From Roseibium marinum (GTDB lineage: Bacteria; Pseudomonadota; Alphaproteobacteria; Rhizobiales; Stappiaceae), in the NCBI RefSeq assembly GCF_002906165.1, contig NZ_PPCN01000001.1:1364001-1428000 (forward strand): DNA of 64,000 bases, written 5' to 3'. Positions within the stretch are counted from its first letter, which is position 1. Every line of letters starts with the position of its first letter. Positions 26,995-35,697 of this stretch are shown here, one piece after another. Under the pieces are notes generated by a model. That model saw nothing but the letters and a program-made list of their open reading frames with translations. It did no database searches and was not told the DNA's origin. The position numbers and the translations under genes are program-made.

Positions 26995-27990
26995 TCAGCC
27001 GCGCGGTGCAGCCGCCCGGCGCAAACGGTCATTGATCGCTTCGCCCAGTCCAAAGTTGGGGATAAACTGGACCCGGATGGTGCGGGCACCGCTCGCATCG
27101 AGGGTCCGCATGGCCTGAAAGAGATTTGCGGCAGCCTCGGTGAGGTCTCCCGAAGGGCTCAGATTGACCTCCGCCAGGGCCTCGGACGCCCGGGGGAGCG
27201 CATCGGGACCGAACGAAAGCAAGCCGTCTTCGGGGCCTGCTTCCAGGGCATTCAGGATCATCGCCGCGTCAGGCGCGTAATGCGAGGACAGCATTCCCGG
27301 AGCCGCCGGTGCGTCCGCCCGCATATCGGCGGAAGCGCCCTGAAGCCGATGTCCGAGAACGGTTTCAATGTCCTGGCGTGAAATGCCGCCGGGGCGCAGT
27401 AGGCGTGGCGTGTCATCGGCCAGGCCGACAATGGTCGACTCGATCCCGACAGCGCAGGGGCCCGCGTCGATCACCCAGCTCAGGGACGGGCCGAGATCCG
27501 CGATCACGTCATCGGCGATCGTCGGGCTGATCCGGCCTGACCGGTTGGCGCTCGGAGCGGCCAGGGGCCGGCCGGTTTTCTGCGACAGGAACCGCATGAC
27601 CGGGCCGGCCGGCAGACGCAGGGCAACGGTTTCAAGTCCCGCGGTGGCGAGATCGGATATCCGGCAAGTTTTGCTTTTGGGCACGACGAGGGTCAACGGG
27701 CCGGGCCAGAACGCTTCGGCCAGCGCCAGGGCGCGCGCGTCGAAGATCCCGTGTTCCAAGGCGGCCTCAAGGGAGGCGACATGGGAAATCAGCGGATTGA
27801 ATTGCGGCCGTCCCTTGGCTGCGAAAATCCGGGCACAGGCGGTCCCGCTGGTGGCGTCCGCCGCCAGGCCGTAGACCGTTTCGGTCGGCACGGCGACCAG
27901 TTCACCGTTGACGAGCGCTGCGCAAACGGCGTCCGCTTCGCGGGCGTCCTGCCAGTCCCGGGTCTTCAAATCGGGCGTCCAACGCTGCAT
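26995..27990 (-). CDS. L-threonylcarbamoyladenylate synthase (Sua5/YrdC type)
   Basis: Makes threonylcarbamoyl-AMP from threonine, bicarbonate and ATP, the first step of the t6A modification of tRNAs. With ATG at 27990 it has 331 residues. The YrdC domain (about 15-205) shows VPTETVYGLAADA, KGRPQFNPLI, WPGPLTLV and the SANRSGRISPT block. The C-terminal SUA5 domain has PGMLSSHYAP. An AAGAGA before 27990 favours this start; ATG at 28005 and a longer frame to 28041 are alternatives. It is divergent from the acyl-CoA dehydrogenase operon. Confidence 0.88.
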   Translation of the reverse strand: MQRWTPDLKTRDWQDAREADAVCAALVNGELVAVPTETVYGLAADATSGTACARIFAAKGRPQFNPLISHVASLEAALEHGIFDARALALAEAFWPGPLTLVVPKSKTCRISDLATAGLETVALRLPAGPVMRFLSQKTGRPLAAPSANRSGRISPTIADDVIADLGPSLSWVIDAGPCAVGIESTIVGLADDTPRLLRPGGISRQDIETVLGHRLQGASADMRADAPAAPGMLSSHYAPDAAMILNALEAGPEDGLLSFGPDALPRASEALAEVNLSPSGDLTEAAANLFQAMRTLDASGARTIRVQFIPNFGLGEAINDRLRRAAAPRG

Positions 27991-28059
27991 TGCCGGTCTC
28001 TTCATGACGGCCGCGTCTGTTTTCACCGAAAACGCACGCACCTGCCGCTGCGATATGGG

Positions 28060-28075
28060 TTGACGTTTACGTCAA
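28060..28075. promoter_or_regulatory. 16-bp palindromic operator
   Basis: TTGACGT-TT-ACGTCAA is a perfect inverted repeat in the divergent gap before the acyl-CoA dehydrogenase operon. From memory, MerR-family LiuR-type regulators of acyl-CoA and branched-chain catabolism in alphaproteobacteria use very similar sites. The left half also resembles a -35 box (TTGACG). Confidence 0.5.
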
Positions 28076-28255
28076 CAGGGCTACTGTCCTGTCAAACCGC
28101 TGTCTCACAGGCCTTTTGCGGAGAAGCATTGCCGTCGTCAAGCTTTGAGCGGTGAAGCAGCAGGTTGCCAGCGGAGGAGAAGCTGGCGAATAAGTGATCG
28201 ACTAGCTTGTCCTGAAAATACAGGGAAGCTGATAAGTTGTTAAATTTTAAAGTGT

Positions 28256-28295
28256 TAGAGCATTCTGTCCGGGTTTGAAAAACGCTGATGCTCTA
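28256..28295. repeat. Inverted repeat in the operon leader
   Basis: TAGAGCAT (28256-28263) and ATGCTCTA (28288-28295) pair perfectly around a 24-base loop, ending at the ribosome binding site GGGAGG (28296-28301). The flank TTAAAGTGTTAG (28247-28258) occurs again at 38526-38537. It looks like a short intergenic repeat that has become part of a 5' leader. Confidence 0.5.
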
Positions 28296-28307
28296 GGGAG
28301 GACCTGA

Positions 28308-30089
28308 ATGTATCGCGCGCCTGTCGATGAGATTGCTTTTACCCTGAAACATGTCTGCGGTCTTGAGGACCTGCAAAAAACCGCGTGCCATGCAGAGCTT
28401 GGCGACGATCTTGTCGATGCCATTCTGACCGAGGCCGGCCGGTTTGCCGCCGAGGAAATCGCACCGCTCAACGCTGTCGCGGACCGGCACGGAACGCCTT
28501 TTAAAAACGGCGAGATCACGACGCCGCCGGGCTGGAGAGACTTGTATCATGCCTGGATCGAAGGCGGCTGGAACGGCTTGACGGCCTCGCCCGAAGCAGG
28601 CGGGCAGGGTCTGCCTCAAATGCTTTCCGCCGCCGCGCTGGAAATGTGGAATTCCGGCTCGATGGCCTTCGCGATCGGCCCGACGCTGACCATGGGCGCG
28701 ATCGAGGCGATGGAAAAACACGCCTCCCAAAAGCTGAAGGCCAAATATCTGGAGAAGCTCGTTTCCGGCGAGTGGATGGGGACAATGAACCTCACCGAAC
28801 CTCAGGCCGGTTCCGACCTCAATGCCCTAAAGGCGAGGGCGGAACGCAATGACGACGGGAGCTACCGGATTTTCGGCCAGAAGATCTTCATCACCTATGG
28901 CGACCACGATCTGACCGATAACATCATTCATATGGTTCTGGCGCGCCTGCCGGATGCACCCGCCGGGACAAAGGGTATTTCGTTGTTTCTGGTGCCCAAG
29001 TTTCTTGTCAATGAGGACGGGTCGCTGGGCGAACGTAACGATGTCCGGGTTGCCGGTGTCGAACACAAAATGGGCATTCACGGCTCCCCGACATGCACCA
29101 TGATCTATGGCGATGAGGGCGGGGCGGCGGGCTGGCTGATCGGCGAGGAAAACCGCGGTCTCGCCTGCATGTTCACGATGATGAACAATGCCCGCCTGGC
29201 TGTCGGTATTCAGGGTCTCGGTGTTGCCGAGCGCGCTTATCAGCATGCCCTGCAGTATGCGCTGGACCGCAAGCAGGGCAGGGCGCCGGGGGACAAGGGC
29301 GAAGGCATGAGCCCGATTGCCCGCCATCCGGACATCAAGCGCATGCTGCTTGCCATGAAATCCAGAACCCAGGTTGCCCGCGCGATCTGTTACGCCTGCG
29401 CGCATGCCATCGACATGACGAACGGCGCCGACGACGACGATACCAGGAAATTCTGGAGCGAACGCGCCGGCCTGCTGACACCGCTCGCCAAGGCGGTTTC
29501 GACCGATTTCGGTGTCGAGGTGGCCTCGCTCGGCGTTCAGATCCACGGCGGCATGGGCTTCATTGAGGAGACCGGCGCGGCGCAGCATCTGCGCGACGCG
29601 CGCATCGCGCCGATCTATGAAGGCACCAACGGCATTCAGTCCATCGATCTTGTCCTGCGCAAGCTGCCTCTGTCGGGCGGAGATCACATCAGGGGCTTCA
29701 TCGCCGAACTCAAGGCCGTTGCCGGCGAGGTGGCCGCCTCCAACCGGCCGGAATTCGGCGCGACGGCCGCGCGTCTGGCGGCCGCCATCGAGGACCTGAG
29801 CGAAGCAACCGAATACATGCTGGCCGCGCAGGCCGAGGGCCGGATCGCCGACGCTCTTTGCGGGGCGACGCCTTACTTGCGCGTGGCGGGACTTGCACTC
29901 GGTGGGGCGCTGCTCGCCAGGGGCGCATTGCGCTCCGCCGGTGAACCGGCGCTGCGGCTTGCCGAACGGATCTTGCTCGCCCGCAATTTCTGCGAGACGA
30001 CGCTCTGCGAAACCGCTGGTCTGAAGTCGGACATCCTGCTGTCGGCCGAAGCCATTCAGGCGTTCGATGCAGAAGCTCTGGCATCCTGA
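28308..30089 (+). CDS. Acyl-CoA dehydrogenase, DmdC-like
   Basis: A 593-residue flavoenzyme of the long acyl-CoA dehydrogenase type that includes 3-methylmercaptopropionyl-CoA dehydrogenase DmdC. It has the N-terminal MYRAPVDEIAF opening of this subgroup, the substrate/FAD motifs MNLTEPQAGSDL, and the catalytic Glu438 in YEGTNGIQ. An extra C-terminal domain (about 460-590) accounts for the length. GGGAGG six bases upstream fixes the start. It is the first gene of an operon with enoyl-CoA hydratase and an SDR, so it probably opens a beta-oxidation-like pathway. Use on DMSP breakdown is possible but not shown. Confidence 0.88.
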   Translation: MYRAPVDEIAFTLKHVCGLEDLQKTACHAELGDDLVDAILTEAGRFAAEEIAPLNAVADRHGTPFKNGEITTPPGWRDLYHAWIEGGWNGLTASPEAGGQGLPQMLSAAALEMWNSGSMAFAIGPTLTMGAIEAMEKHASQKLKAKYLEKLVSGEWMGTMNLTEPQAGSDLNALKARAERNDDGSYRIFGQKIFITYGDHDLTDNIIHMVLARLPDAPAGTKGISLFLVPKFLVNEDGSLGERNDVRVAGVEHKMGIHGSPTCTMIYGDEGGAAGWLIGEENRGLACMFTMMNNARLAVGIQGLGVAERAYQHALQYALDRKQGRAPGDKGEGMSPIARHPDIKRMLLAMKSRTQVARAICYACAHAIDMTNGADDDDTRKFWSERAGLLTPLAKAVSTDFGVEVASLGVQIHGGMGFIEETGAAQHLRDARIAPIYEGTNGIQSIDLVLRKLPLSGGDHIRGFIAELKAVAGEVAASNRPEFGATAARLAAAIEDLSEATEYMLAAQAEGRIADALCGATPYLRVAGLALGGALLARGALRSAGEPALRLAERILLARNFCETTLCETAGLKSDILLSAEAIQAFDAEALAS

Positions 30090-30110
30090 AGCGCCGCACG
30101 GGAGAACTCT

Positions 30111-30857
30111 ATGATCCGCAAAACCATTGAGGACGGCGTCCAGATCCTGCGTCTGGACCGGCCGGAAAAGAAGAACGCTCTCACGGGCGCCATGTACACG
30201 GATCTCGCCGAGGCTCTGGAAGCGGCAAACACGGATGACGGTGTGCGCTGCCATCTGATCTGCGGCCAGCCGGAAGTGTTTACGGCGGGCAATGACATCG
30301 GCGATTTCCTGCAATATGCGGGCAAGTCCGGCATGACCGAAACCCCGGTGGTCCGTTTTCTGCGCGCGCTGGTGCGCAACGAAAAACCGCTTGTGGCTTC
30401 GCTCGACGGCATTGCCATCGGCGTCGGCGCCACGTTGCTGATGCATTGCGACATGGTGTTCGCCAGTCCGCGCACTGTTATCCGCTCTCCTTTCGTGGAT
30501 CTCGGCCTCGTGCCGGAAACCGGCTCCAGCCTTCTCGGGCCGCGGCTGCTCGGCCATGCCCGCGCCTTCGAACTGCTTTGTCTCGGCAGACCCTTTTCGG
30601 CGCGAAAGGCGGAGATGGCGGGCCTGGTCAACGAAGTGGTGGAAGGCGATGTGGATGCCGTTGCCCTTGCATGCGCCAGAGAAATCGCGGCCAAGCCGCC
30701 GGAGGCGATGGCGCTGTCGCGCAAACTCCTGCGCGGCGATATCGGACCGCTTTCCGAACGCGTGGAAGAGGAAATCCGCATCTTTGCTAGCCGGTTGAGT
30801 TCGCCGGAAACCATGGCAGCTTTCCAGGCTTTCATGACGAAAACAGCGAAGACCTAG
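30111..30857 (+). CDS. Enoyl-CoA hydratase/isomerase family protein
   Basis: A 248-residue crotonase-fold protein. The oxyanion-hole segments are seen in FTAGNDIGDF (about 57-66) and the SLDGIAIGVGATL block. A single acidic residue lies in LGLVPETGS, whereas classical hydratases have two glutamates; this suggests an isomerase or a specialised hydratase. It starts 21 bases after the acyl-CoA dehydrogenase stop and is surely co-transcribed with it. Confidence 0.85.
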   Translation: MIRKTIEDGVQILRLDRPEKKNALTGAMYTDLAEALEAANTDDGVRCHLICGQPEVFTAGNDIGDFLQYAGKSGMTETPVVRFLRALVRNEKPLVASLDGIAIGVGATLLMHCDMVFASPRTVIRSPFVDLGLVPETGSSLLGPRLLGHARAFELLCLGRPFSARKAEMAGLVNEVVEGDVDAVALACAREIAAKPPEAMALSRKLLRGDIGPLSERVEEEIRIFASRLSSPETMAAFQAFMTKTAKT

Positions 30858-30941
30858 GGCAGAGAAACTGCGGTCATCGGCGGCAAGGCCCCCTGAAAAA
30901 CGAACAAGCGCCAAGACGGCGAAATTCCGGAGGAGTAGAAG

Positions 30942-31805
30942 ATGTCACTGAAGGGCAAAACCCTGTTCATCACCGGCGCCTCGCGCGGGATCGGCAAGGC
31001 AATCGCGCTCAAGGCGGCGCGGGACGGCGCGAATATCGCGGTGGCCGCCAAGACTGCCGAGCCGCATCCCAAGCTCGAGGGCACGATCTATACAGCCGCC
31101 GAGGAGATCGAAGCCGCGGGCGGCAAGGCGCTGCCAGTGGTTCTGGACGTGCGCGACGACGAGGCGGTCAAGGCCGCGATCGACAGGACGGCGGACCATT
31201 TCGGCGGGCTGGACATTCTGGTCAACAACGCCAGCGCCATTCAGTTGACCCCGCTGGCGCAGACCGACATGAAGCGCTTCGACCTGATGCATCAGATCAA
31301 TACGCGCGGTACGCTGGCCTGTTGCAAACACGCGATCGAACATCTGAAGAACGCGGACAATCCACATGTCCTGATGCTGTCTCCGCCGCTCGACATGCAG
31401 GAAAAGTGGTTCGCGCCGTTCACGCCCTATGCCATCGCCAAATACGGCATGAGCCTGGTGGTGCTGGGCCTTGCCGGGGAACTGCGTTCAAAAGGGATCG
31501 CGGTGAACGCGCTCTGGCCGCGTACGACCATTGCGACCGCCGCCATCAAGAACATCCTTGGCGGTGACAAGCTTATGCAGCAAAGCCGTACACCGGATAT
31601 CCTCGCCGATGCCGCCTATGAAATCTTCACGTCGCCGTCGATGGAACTCTCGGGTCAGTTCCTGATCGACGACACGTTCCTCGCAAGCCGGGGCGTGACC
31701 GATTTCGACGGGTATCGTGTCGACCCGAGCCTCGCGCTCGCGCCGGATTTCTTCGTGCCGGACGACAGCGAGGCGCCCTGCGATCTGGGACCGATAAAAG
31801 CCTAG
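30942..31805 (+). CDS. Short-chain dehydrogenase/reductase, HSDL2-like
   Basis: A 287-residue SDR with TGASRGIG at 11-18, NNAS at about 96-99 and the catalytic pair Tyr163 and Lys167 (YAIAK). The Ser of the triad is in MLSPP. The pattern AAKTAEPHPKLEGTIY after the second strand is typical of HSDL2-type reductases linked to lipid metabolism. Third gene of the acyl-CoA operon, 84 bases after the hydratase, with its own GGAGGAG site. It probably acts on a hydroxyacyl intermediate. Confidence 0.85.
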   Translation: MSLKGKTLFITGASRGIGKAIALKAARDGANIAVAAKTAEPHPKLEGTIYTAAEEIEAAGGKALPVVLDVRDDEAVKAAIDRTADHFGGLDILVNNASAIQLTPLAQTDMKRFDLMHQINTRGTLACCKHAIEHLKNADNPHVLMLSPPLDMQEKWFAPFTPYAIAKYGMSLVVLGLAGELRSKGIAVNALWPRTTIATAAIKNILGGDKLMQQSRTPDILADAAYEIFTSPSMELSGQFLIDDTFLASRGVTDFDGYRVDPSLALAPDFFVPDDSEAPCDLGPIKA

Positions 31806-31827
31806 AAAGCTGCTTCTGTTTGAATTT

Positions 31828-31855
31828 CGGGCCGCCGCATAAAGATGCGGCGACC
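31828..31855. terminator. Bidirectional terminator-like hairpin
   Basis: An 8-bp perfect stem (CGCCGCAT / ATGCGGCG) with an AAAG loop, extended by GGG/CCC across a mismatch, lies between convergent genes. U-runs are short on both sides. Confidence 0.55.
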
Positions 31856-31869
31856 CGGTTTGTTCCGGT

Positions 31870-32433
31870 TCAGCGGATTGTCTTGAGGGCCGTCCCCCAT
31901 TTTATCAGTTCGCCGAACATCAGGGTTGCCCCTTCCTTGACTTTGTCATTGGCGCTGAAGACGCCGTCATCGCCGATGAATTCAGGGAAGAAGGGAACCG
32001 GCACGACTTGCGGCAGGCCAACGACGCCGACGGTCGACAGAAGCTCGCGCAAAGTCTGGGAGGCCCTGAGCCCGCCGGAGACGCCGCCATAGCTGATGAC
32101 GCCGGCCGGCTTGTAGTTCCATTCGCGGTAAAGCACCTGTATGGCGTTTATCAGTGAGGCTGGTGCGAAATAGTCGTATTCCGGTGTCACGAAAACGAAG
32201 GCGTCCGCGTCCCCGATAATGGCGCTCCAGCGCTTGGTGTGTTCGTGGGTATATTGCTGGGCGGCCGGGTGCGCCGGTTCGTCGAGAAGCGGCAGGTTGA
32301 TGTCGGCGAGATCGACGCTTTCCACCTCGAAGCCCTCATGTGCTTTCGCCGCTTCAGCGGCCCAGGCGGCGATGGTCGGTCCGACACGGCCGGGGCGTGT
32401 GGAGCCGGTAATGATTTTCAATTTGAGTGCCAT
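31870..32433 (-). CDS. NADPH-dependent FMN reductase family protein
   Basis: A 187-residue flavodoxin-like reductase. The FMN phosphate loop is TGSTRPGRVG near the N-terminus, and VFVTPEYDY with YGGVSGG marks the flavin pocket. Such enzymes reduce FMN, quinones or azo compounds with NADPH. It is divergent from an HxlR regulator gene, which probably controls it; the shared promoter region has repeated GTATCC motifs. Often induced by electrophiles in related systems. Confidence 0.85.
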   Translation of the reverse strand: MALKLKIITGSTRPGRVGPTIAAWAAEAAKAHEGFEVESVDLADINLPLLDEPAHPAAQQYTHEHTKRWSAIIGDADAFVFVTPEYDYFAPASLINAIQVLYREWNYKPAGVISYGGVSGGLRASQTLRELLSTVGVVGLPQVVPVPFFPEFIGDDGVFSANDKVKEGATLMFGELIKWGTALKTIR

Positions 32434-32467
32434 GGTCTGTCCTTAAGGGGGAAGTCTCTGGAAGGAA

Positions 32468-32493
32468 GTATCCATGGGATACTGTGGTATACC
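32468..32493. promoter_or_regulatory. Probable HxlR operator
   Basis: GTATCC-ATG-GGATAC (32468-32482) is a perfect 6-3-6 inverted repeat, followed by the palindrome GGTATACC (32486-32493). Both share the GTAT(A/C)C core and lie in the divergent promoter region of the reductase and its HxlR regulator. Confidence 0.5.
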
Positions 32494-32555
32494 GTGGAAA
32501 CTGACCTCAACGTATGCCAGACTGGCCCGATCGCAAGACGGCACTTTTTTGAAAC

Positions 32556-32568
32556 CAAGGTATCCTTG
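32556..32568. promoter_or_regulatory. Palindrome at the HxlR gene start
   Basis: CAAGG-TAT-CCTTG lies immediately before the ATG at 32569 and contains another GGTATCC half-site. A protein bound here could block translation-start or transcription of its own gene. Confidence 0.35.
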
Positions 32569-32943
32569 ATGAAACCGCTGCCACAACATGAAGACCCGAG
32601 ATGCCTGCCGGTTCGCAGGCTGTTGCAGACAGTCGGCAGCAAATGGTCGGTGCTGGTCGTCTCGCATCTCGAAAATGAAGCCAAACGGTTTTCCGAACTG
32701 AAGCGATCGATTGGCGGTGTCACGCAAAAGTCCCTGACGGCCACCTTGCGGGAGCTGGAAAGGGATGGCCTCGTGGACCGTAGCGTTACACCCAGCATTC
32801 CGCCGCGGGTGGACTACGCCCTGACCCCGCTCGGAAGAACGCTGCTCGGGCCGCTGAACGCCCTGACGGGCTGGGCGATTGAAAATGAAACAGCCGTGGC
32901 CGCCGCCCGCGAAAGGTTCGAAAAGGACAACGAAGCCGCGTGA
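32569..32943 (+). CDS. HxlR-family transcriptional regulator
   Basis: A 124-residue winged-helix protein of the HxlR type, with the family N-terminus around CLPVRRLLQTVGSKWS and the wing FSELKRSIGGVTQKSL. The ATG at 32569 was chosen because the HxlR domain begins there, though the frame is open further upstream. HxlR proteins often sense electrophiles through a cysteine; Cys12 here lies in the usual place. It is divergent from the FMN reductase, with GTATCC repeats in between, which suggests it represses both. Confidence 0.85.
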   Translation: MKPLPQHEDPRCLPVRRLLQTVGSKWSVLVVSHLENEAKRFSELKRSIGGVTQKSLTATLRELERDGLVDRSVTPSIPPRVDYALTPLGRTLLGPLNALTGWAIENETAVAAARERFEKDNEAA

Positions 32944-33112
32944 GACGGCGGTTGATTTTTTCAAACCGCTGAGGCAGATTTCCGGAGCCGACGAGGGCGG
33001 CTTCCGGATCCGCGGAAAGCGAAAGCACCCTGACATCTGACGACATATGCCGGTTTTTCACCTGCGCCCGAAACCAGCGGATCGCCCGGGCTTTTGCAAC
33101 AGGAGAAAAGCC

Positions 33113-34636
33113 ATGTCCGACGGCATTGCATCATCCCTTGAATCCTGCAGGAAAGCTGCGAGACGGCTTAGTAAAGCGCATGCACTTCGCGATGCGGAGG
33201 CGCTCGCGCGTGTCGCCGCGCATATTCCCGGGACCAGGCTTTTGAAACATGCGGACTTTCTGCATGTGATTGCCCGCGAGGCCGGGCACGAAAGCTGGCC
33301 GAAACTAAAATTCGCGCTGGAAAGCGAGGCCATGAGCCGGGCGGAAAAGGCCGAGCGGCTGAAAATGGCGCTCTATTTGGGGCAGCACTGGGTGACGGAC
33401 AGGCTTCTTGCCGACAATCCGGGCCTGAAAGACGAAAATCTCGGCCTGCAGATCGCGCTCTACGATCTGGAAGCGGTCCGGGCGGCCATTGAGAGCGATC
33501 CGGAAACGGCGATCCGGCCCATCGGCCTGCGCTCTCCGATCCTGCATCTGGCTTTTTCAAAGGAAATCCATCGCTGTCCGGAAAGACAGGCCGAGATGCT
33601 CGCCATTGCGGAGCTGCTGTTGGCGCATGGTGCGAATGCCAGTGACGGCTATGCGGCCGAACCGGGGGGCGCACATAAGTTGTCGGCGCTTTACGGGGCG
33701 CTTTGCCACGCCGATAATTTCGCGCTGGGCCGCTGGCTGCTGGAAAAGGGAGCCGATCCCGACGACGACGAGAGCCTCTATCACAGCACCGAACTCGGCG
33801 ATCCGAAGGCGCTGAAACTGTTGCTGGAACATGACGCGAAGCCGTGGGGCACCAACGCCCTGGCGCGGGCGCTGGATTTCCGCAGCGAAGAGATGGTGCG
33901 GCTGCTGCTCGAGGCCGGAGCAGATCCGGACGAGGCCCTCCCGGATCATCCGGGTGGCCAGCCGGTTCACACAATACCCGCTCTGCATCAGGCCGCCCGC
34001 CGCATGTGTCCGGCCGGTCTCGCCGACCTCCTTCTGGATCATGGCGCCGACCCGAACCGGATCTGGAACGGTCACTCGCCATATGCGACCGCCCGGATTT
34101 ACGGCAATGACGCGATGGCTGAGTTGCTGGCGCAGCGAGGTGCGGACACGTCATTGAGCGAAACGGAAATGCGCCTGTCGGCCTGTGCCCGCGGCATAGT
34201 GCCGGCCAAGCCTTTCGATCCAGACCGGCTGCACAGGGAAGACAGGATGCTGCTGACCCGTATTGCCTTCGAGGAAGACCGGTTGGCGCATATGGCGGCT
34301 CTGGTCGCCGCCGGTCTCGATCCAGACCAGGTGGACGAAATGAAATTGCCTCCGCTTCACGCGGCCGGCTGGGCGGGACTGCCGCAGACGGTGGCTTTTC
34401 TTCTGACGCTTGAACCCGATCTCGATCGGAAGAACGCCTATGGCGGCGATGCCCTCGGTACCGTCCTGCATGGTTCCGAACACAATCTGGATCGTGCAAA
34501 GCGGGATCATATTTCCTGCGCCCGTCTGCTGCTTGAGGCCGGGAGCACGCTCCACCCCGAATATATCGCAGGATGCGGCAACGAAGAGATGGTTCAGTTT
34601 CTGGAGGACTGGCAGGAAAAATCTGGGCAGGCATGA
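33113..34636 (+). CDS. Ankyrin-repeat protein
   Basis: A 507-residue soluble protein. A helical N-terminal region (about 1-90) with the HESWPKLKFALE segment is followed by ankyrin repeats in the rest of the chain (LLLAHGAN, LLEKGADPDDD, LLEAGADPDEA, LLDHGADPNRI, LLEAGSTLHPE). No enzyme domain is seen, so it probably binds proteins. AGGAGA six bases before ATG 33113 fixes the start. It stands alone with its own terminator. The HESWPKLK-type start is common in a family of bacterial ankyrin proteins of unknown role. Confidence 0.82.
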   Translation: MSDGIASSLESCRKAARRLSKAHALRDAEALARVAAHIPGTRLLKHADFLHVIAREAGHESWPKLKFALESEAMSRAEKAERLKMALYLGQHWVTDRLLADNPGLKDENLGLQIALYDLEAVRAAIESDPETAIRPIGLRSPILHLAFSKEIHRCPERQAEMLAIAELLLAHGANASDGYAAEPGGAHKLSALYGALCHADNFALGRWLLEKGADPDDDESLYHSTELGDPKALKLLLEHDAKPWGTNALARALDFRSEEMVRLLLEAGADPDEALPDHPGGQPVHTIPALHQAARRMCPAGLADLLLDHGADPNRIWNGHSPYATARIYGNDAMAELLAQRGADTSLSETEMRLSACARGIVPAKPFDPDRLHREDRMLLTRIAFEEDRLAHMAALVAAGLDPDQVDEMKLPPLHAAGWAGLPQTVAFLLTLEPDLDRKNAYGGDALGTVLHGSEHNLDRAKRDHISCARLLLEAGSTLHPEYIAGCGNEEMVQFLEDWQEKSGQA

Positions 34637-34646
34637 CCCGATGCGG

Positions 34647-34672
34647 CGGGCGGACCCATGTCCCGCCCGTTT
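34647..34672 (+). terminator. Terminator after the ankyrin gene
   Basis: A perfect 7-bp stem (CGGGCGG / CCGCCCG) followed by TTTG lies ten bases after the stop codon. Confidence 0.55.
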
Positions 34673-34823
34673 GCTGCTGCCGGATCGGCTGTCAGTCTCC
34701 GCAGATATGACAGGGATGCGCGCGGAACTGGCCGAAAAGGTTGGGGACTTTGCCGGTCGGGACGGATCACACCCCTAAAACCTGCATATGGTCAAAGCCG
34801 GTTTCCCAACGGAGGAATGCAAT

Positions 34824-35630
34824 ATGGAAAGTGCCCTGGACCAGGTCAGCGTTTATACCCCGCTGCTGATCAACGCGATCAAGGCCGTCATTGTCCTCGT
34901 CATCGGGTGGTTTCTGGCCGGATTCCTGTCGACACTGGTTAAAAAGAGGATCGTCAGCCATCCGCGCGTCGACAACACGATTGGCGGCTTCGCCGCCTCG
35001 ATCGTGCGTTGGCTGGTCCTTCTGGTCACGCTGATTGCCGTGCTGCAACTCTTCGGGATCCAGGCGACCAGCCTCGTGGCCGTTCTCGGCGCCGGCACTC
35101 TGGCGATCGGGCTCGCCCTGCAGGGCACCTTGAGCGACATTGCCGCAGGGGTCATGCTGATCATCTTCCGGCCTTACAGGATCGGCCAGTTCGTCGATAT
35201 CGGCGGGACCAGCGGGACCGTGAAGGACCTCAATATATTCGTGACCGAACTGGTGACGCCGGACAACGTGCAGATCATCATGCCGAATGGTCAGGCCTGG
35301 GGAACGGTGTTGACGAATTACTCCGCCCATCCCACGCGCCGTCTCGATCTGACGTTCGGTATCGACTACGACGACGATGCCGACAAGGCCATCCAGATCA
35401 TTCTGGACGTGGCCAACGCGGACGGGCGCATTCATAACGAACCGGAACCCTGGGTCCGCGTGACCAATCTCGGCGACAGTTCCGTGGACCTTGGCGTCCG
35501 GCTCTGGTGCGATGCCGCCGATTATTGGGAATTGAAATTCCACATGCTCAAATCGGTCAAGGAAGCCTTTGACGCCGGTGGGATTTCCATCCCCTATCCG
35601 CATACCGTGGAGGTCAGGAAGACCGGGTAA
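34824..35630 (+). CDS. Small-conductance mechanosensitive channel (MscS family)
   Basis: A 268-residue inner-membrane channel, close to the length of E. coli MscS. Three membrane helices are seen (about 18-38, 60-80, 85-110). The pore-lining third helix GTLAIGLALQGTLSDIAAG is followed by the conserved RPYRIGQFVDIGG of the cytoplasmic beta domain. It releases solutes under osmotic downshock. GGAGG eight bases before ATG 34824 decides the start. It is convergent with the antiporter gene. Confidence 0.92.
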   Translation: MESALDQVSVYTPLLINAIKAVIVLVIGWFLAGFLSTLVKKRIVSHPRVDNTIGGFAASIVRWLVLLVTLIAVLQLFGIQATSLVAVLGAGTLAIGLALQGTLSDIAAGVMLIIFRPYRIGQFVDIGGTSGTVKDLNIFVTELVTPDNVQIIMPNGQAWGTVLTNYSAHPTRRLDLTFGIDYDDDADKAIQIILDVANADGRIHNEPEPWVRVTNLGDSSVDLGVRLWCDAADYWELKFHMLKSVKEAFDAGGISIPYPHTVEVRKTG

Positions 35631-35632
35631 TG

Positions 35633-35659
35633 CCAAGGGTCACAATCATCGACCCTTGG
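35633..35659. terminator. Hairpin between convergent mscS-like and antiporter genes
   Basis: A perfect 9-bp stem (CCAAGGGTC / GACCCTTGG) with a 9-base loop starts three bases after the channel gene's stop. There is no U-run on either side, so terminator function is likely but not certain. Confidence 0.5.
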
Positions 35660-35697
35660 TATAAGGCGCGGCACGGCTACGGAGAGAGTAGCCGCCG

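Noticed and set aside
28827..30914. A 695-codon open frame on the minus strand
   Set aside because: It runs antisense to the acyl-CoA dehydrogenase and enoyl-CoA hydratase genes, both with clear catalytic motifs. It has no recognisable features.
33168..34634. A 488-codon open frame on the minus strand
   Set aside because: Antisense to the ankyrin gene, very Arg/Pro-rich, no motif and no ribosome site.
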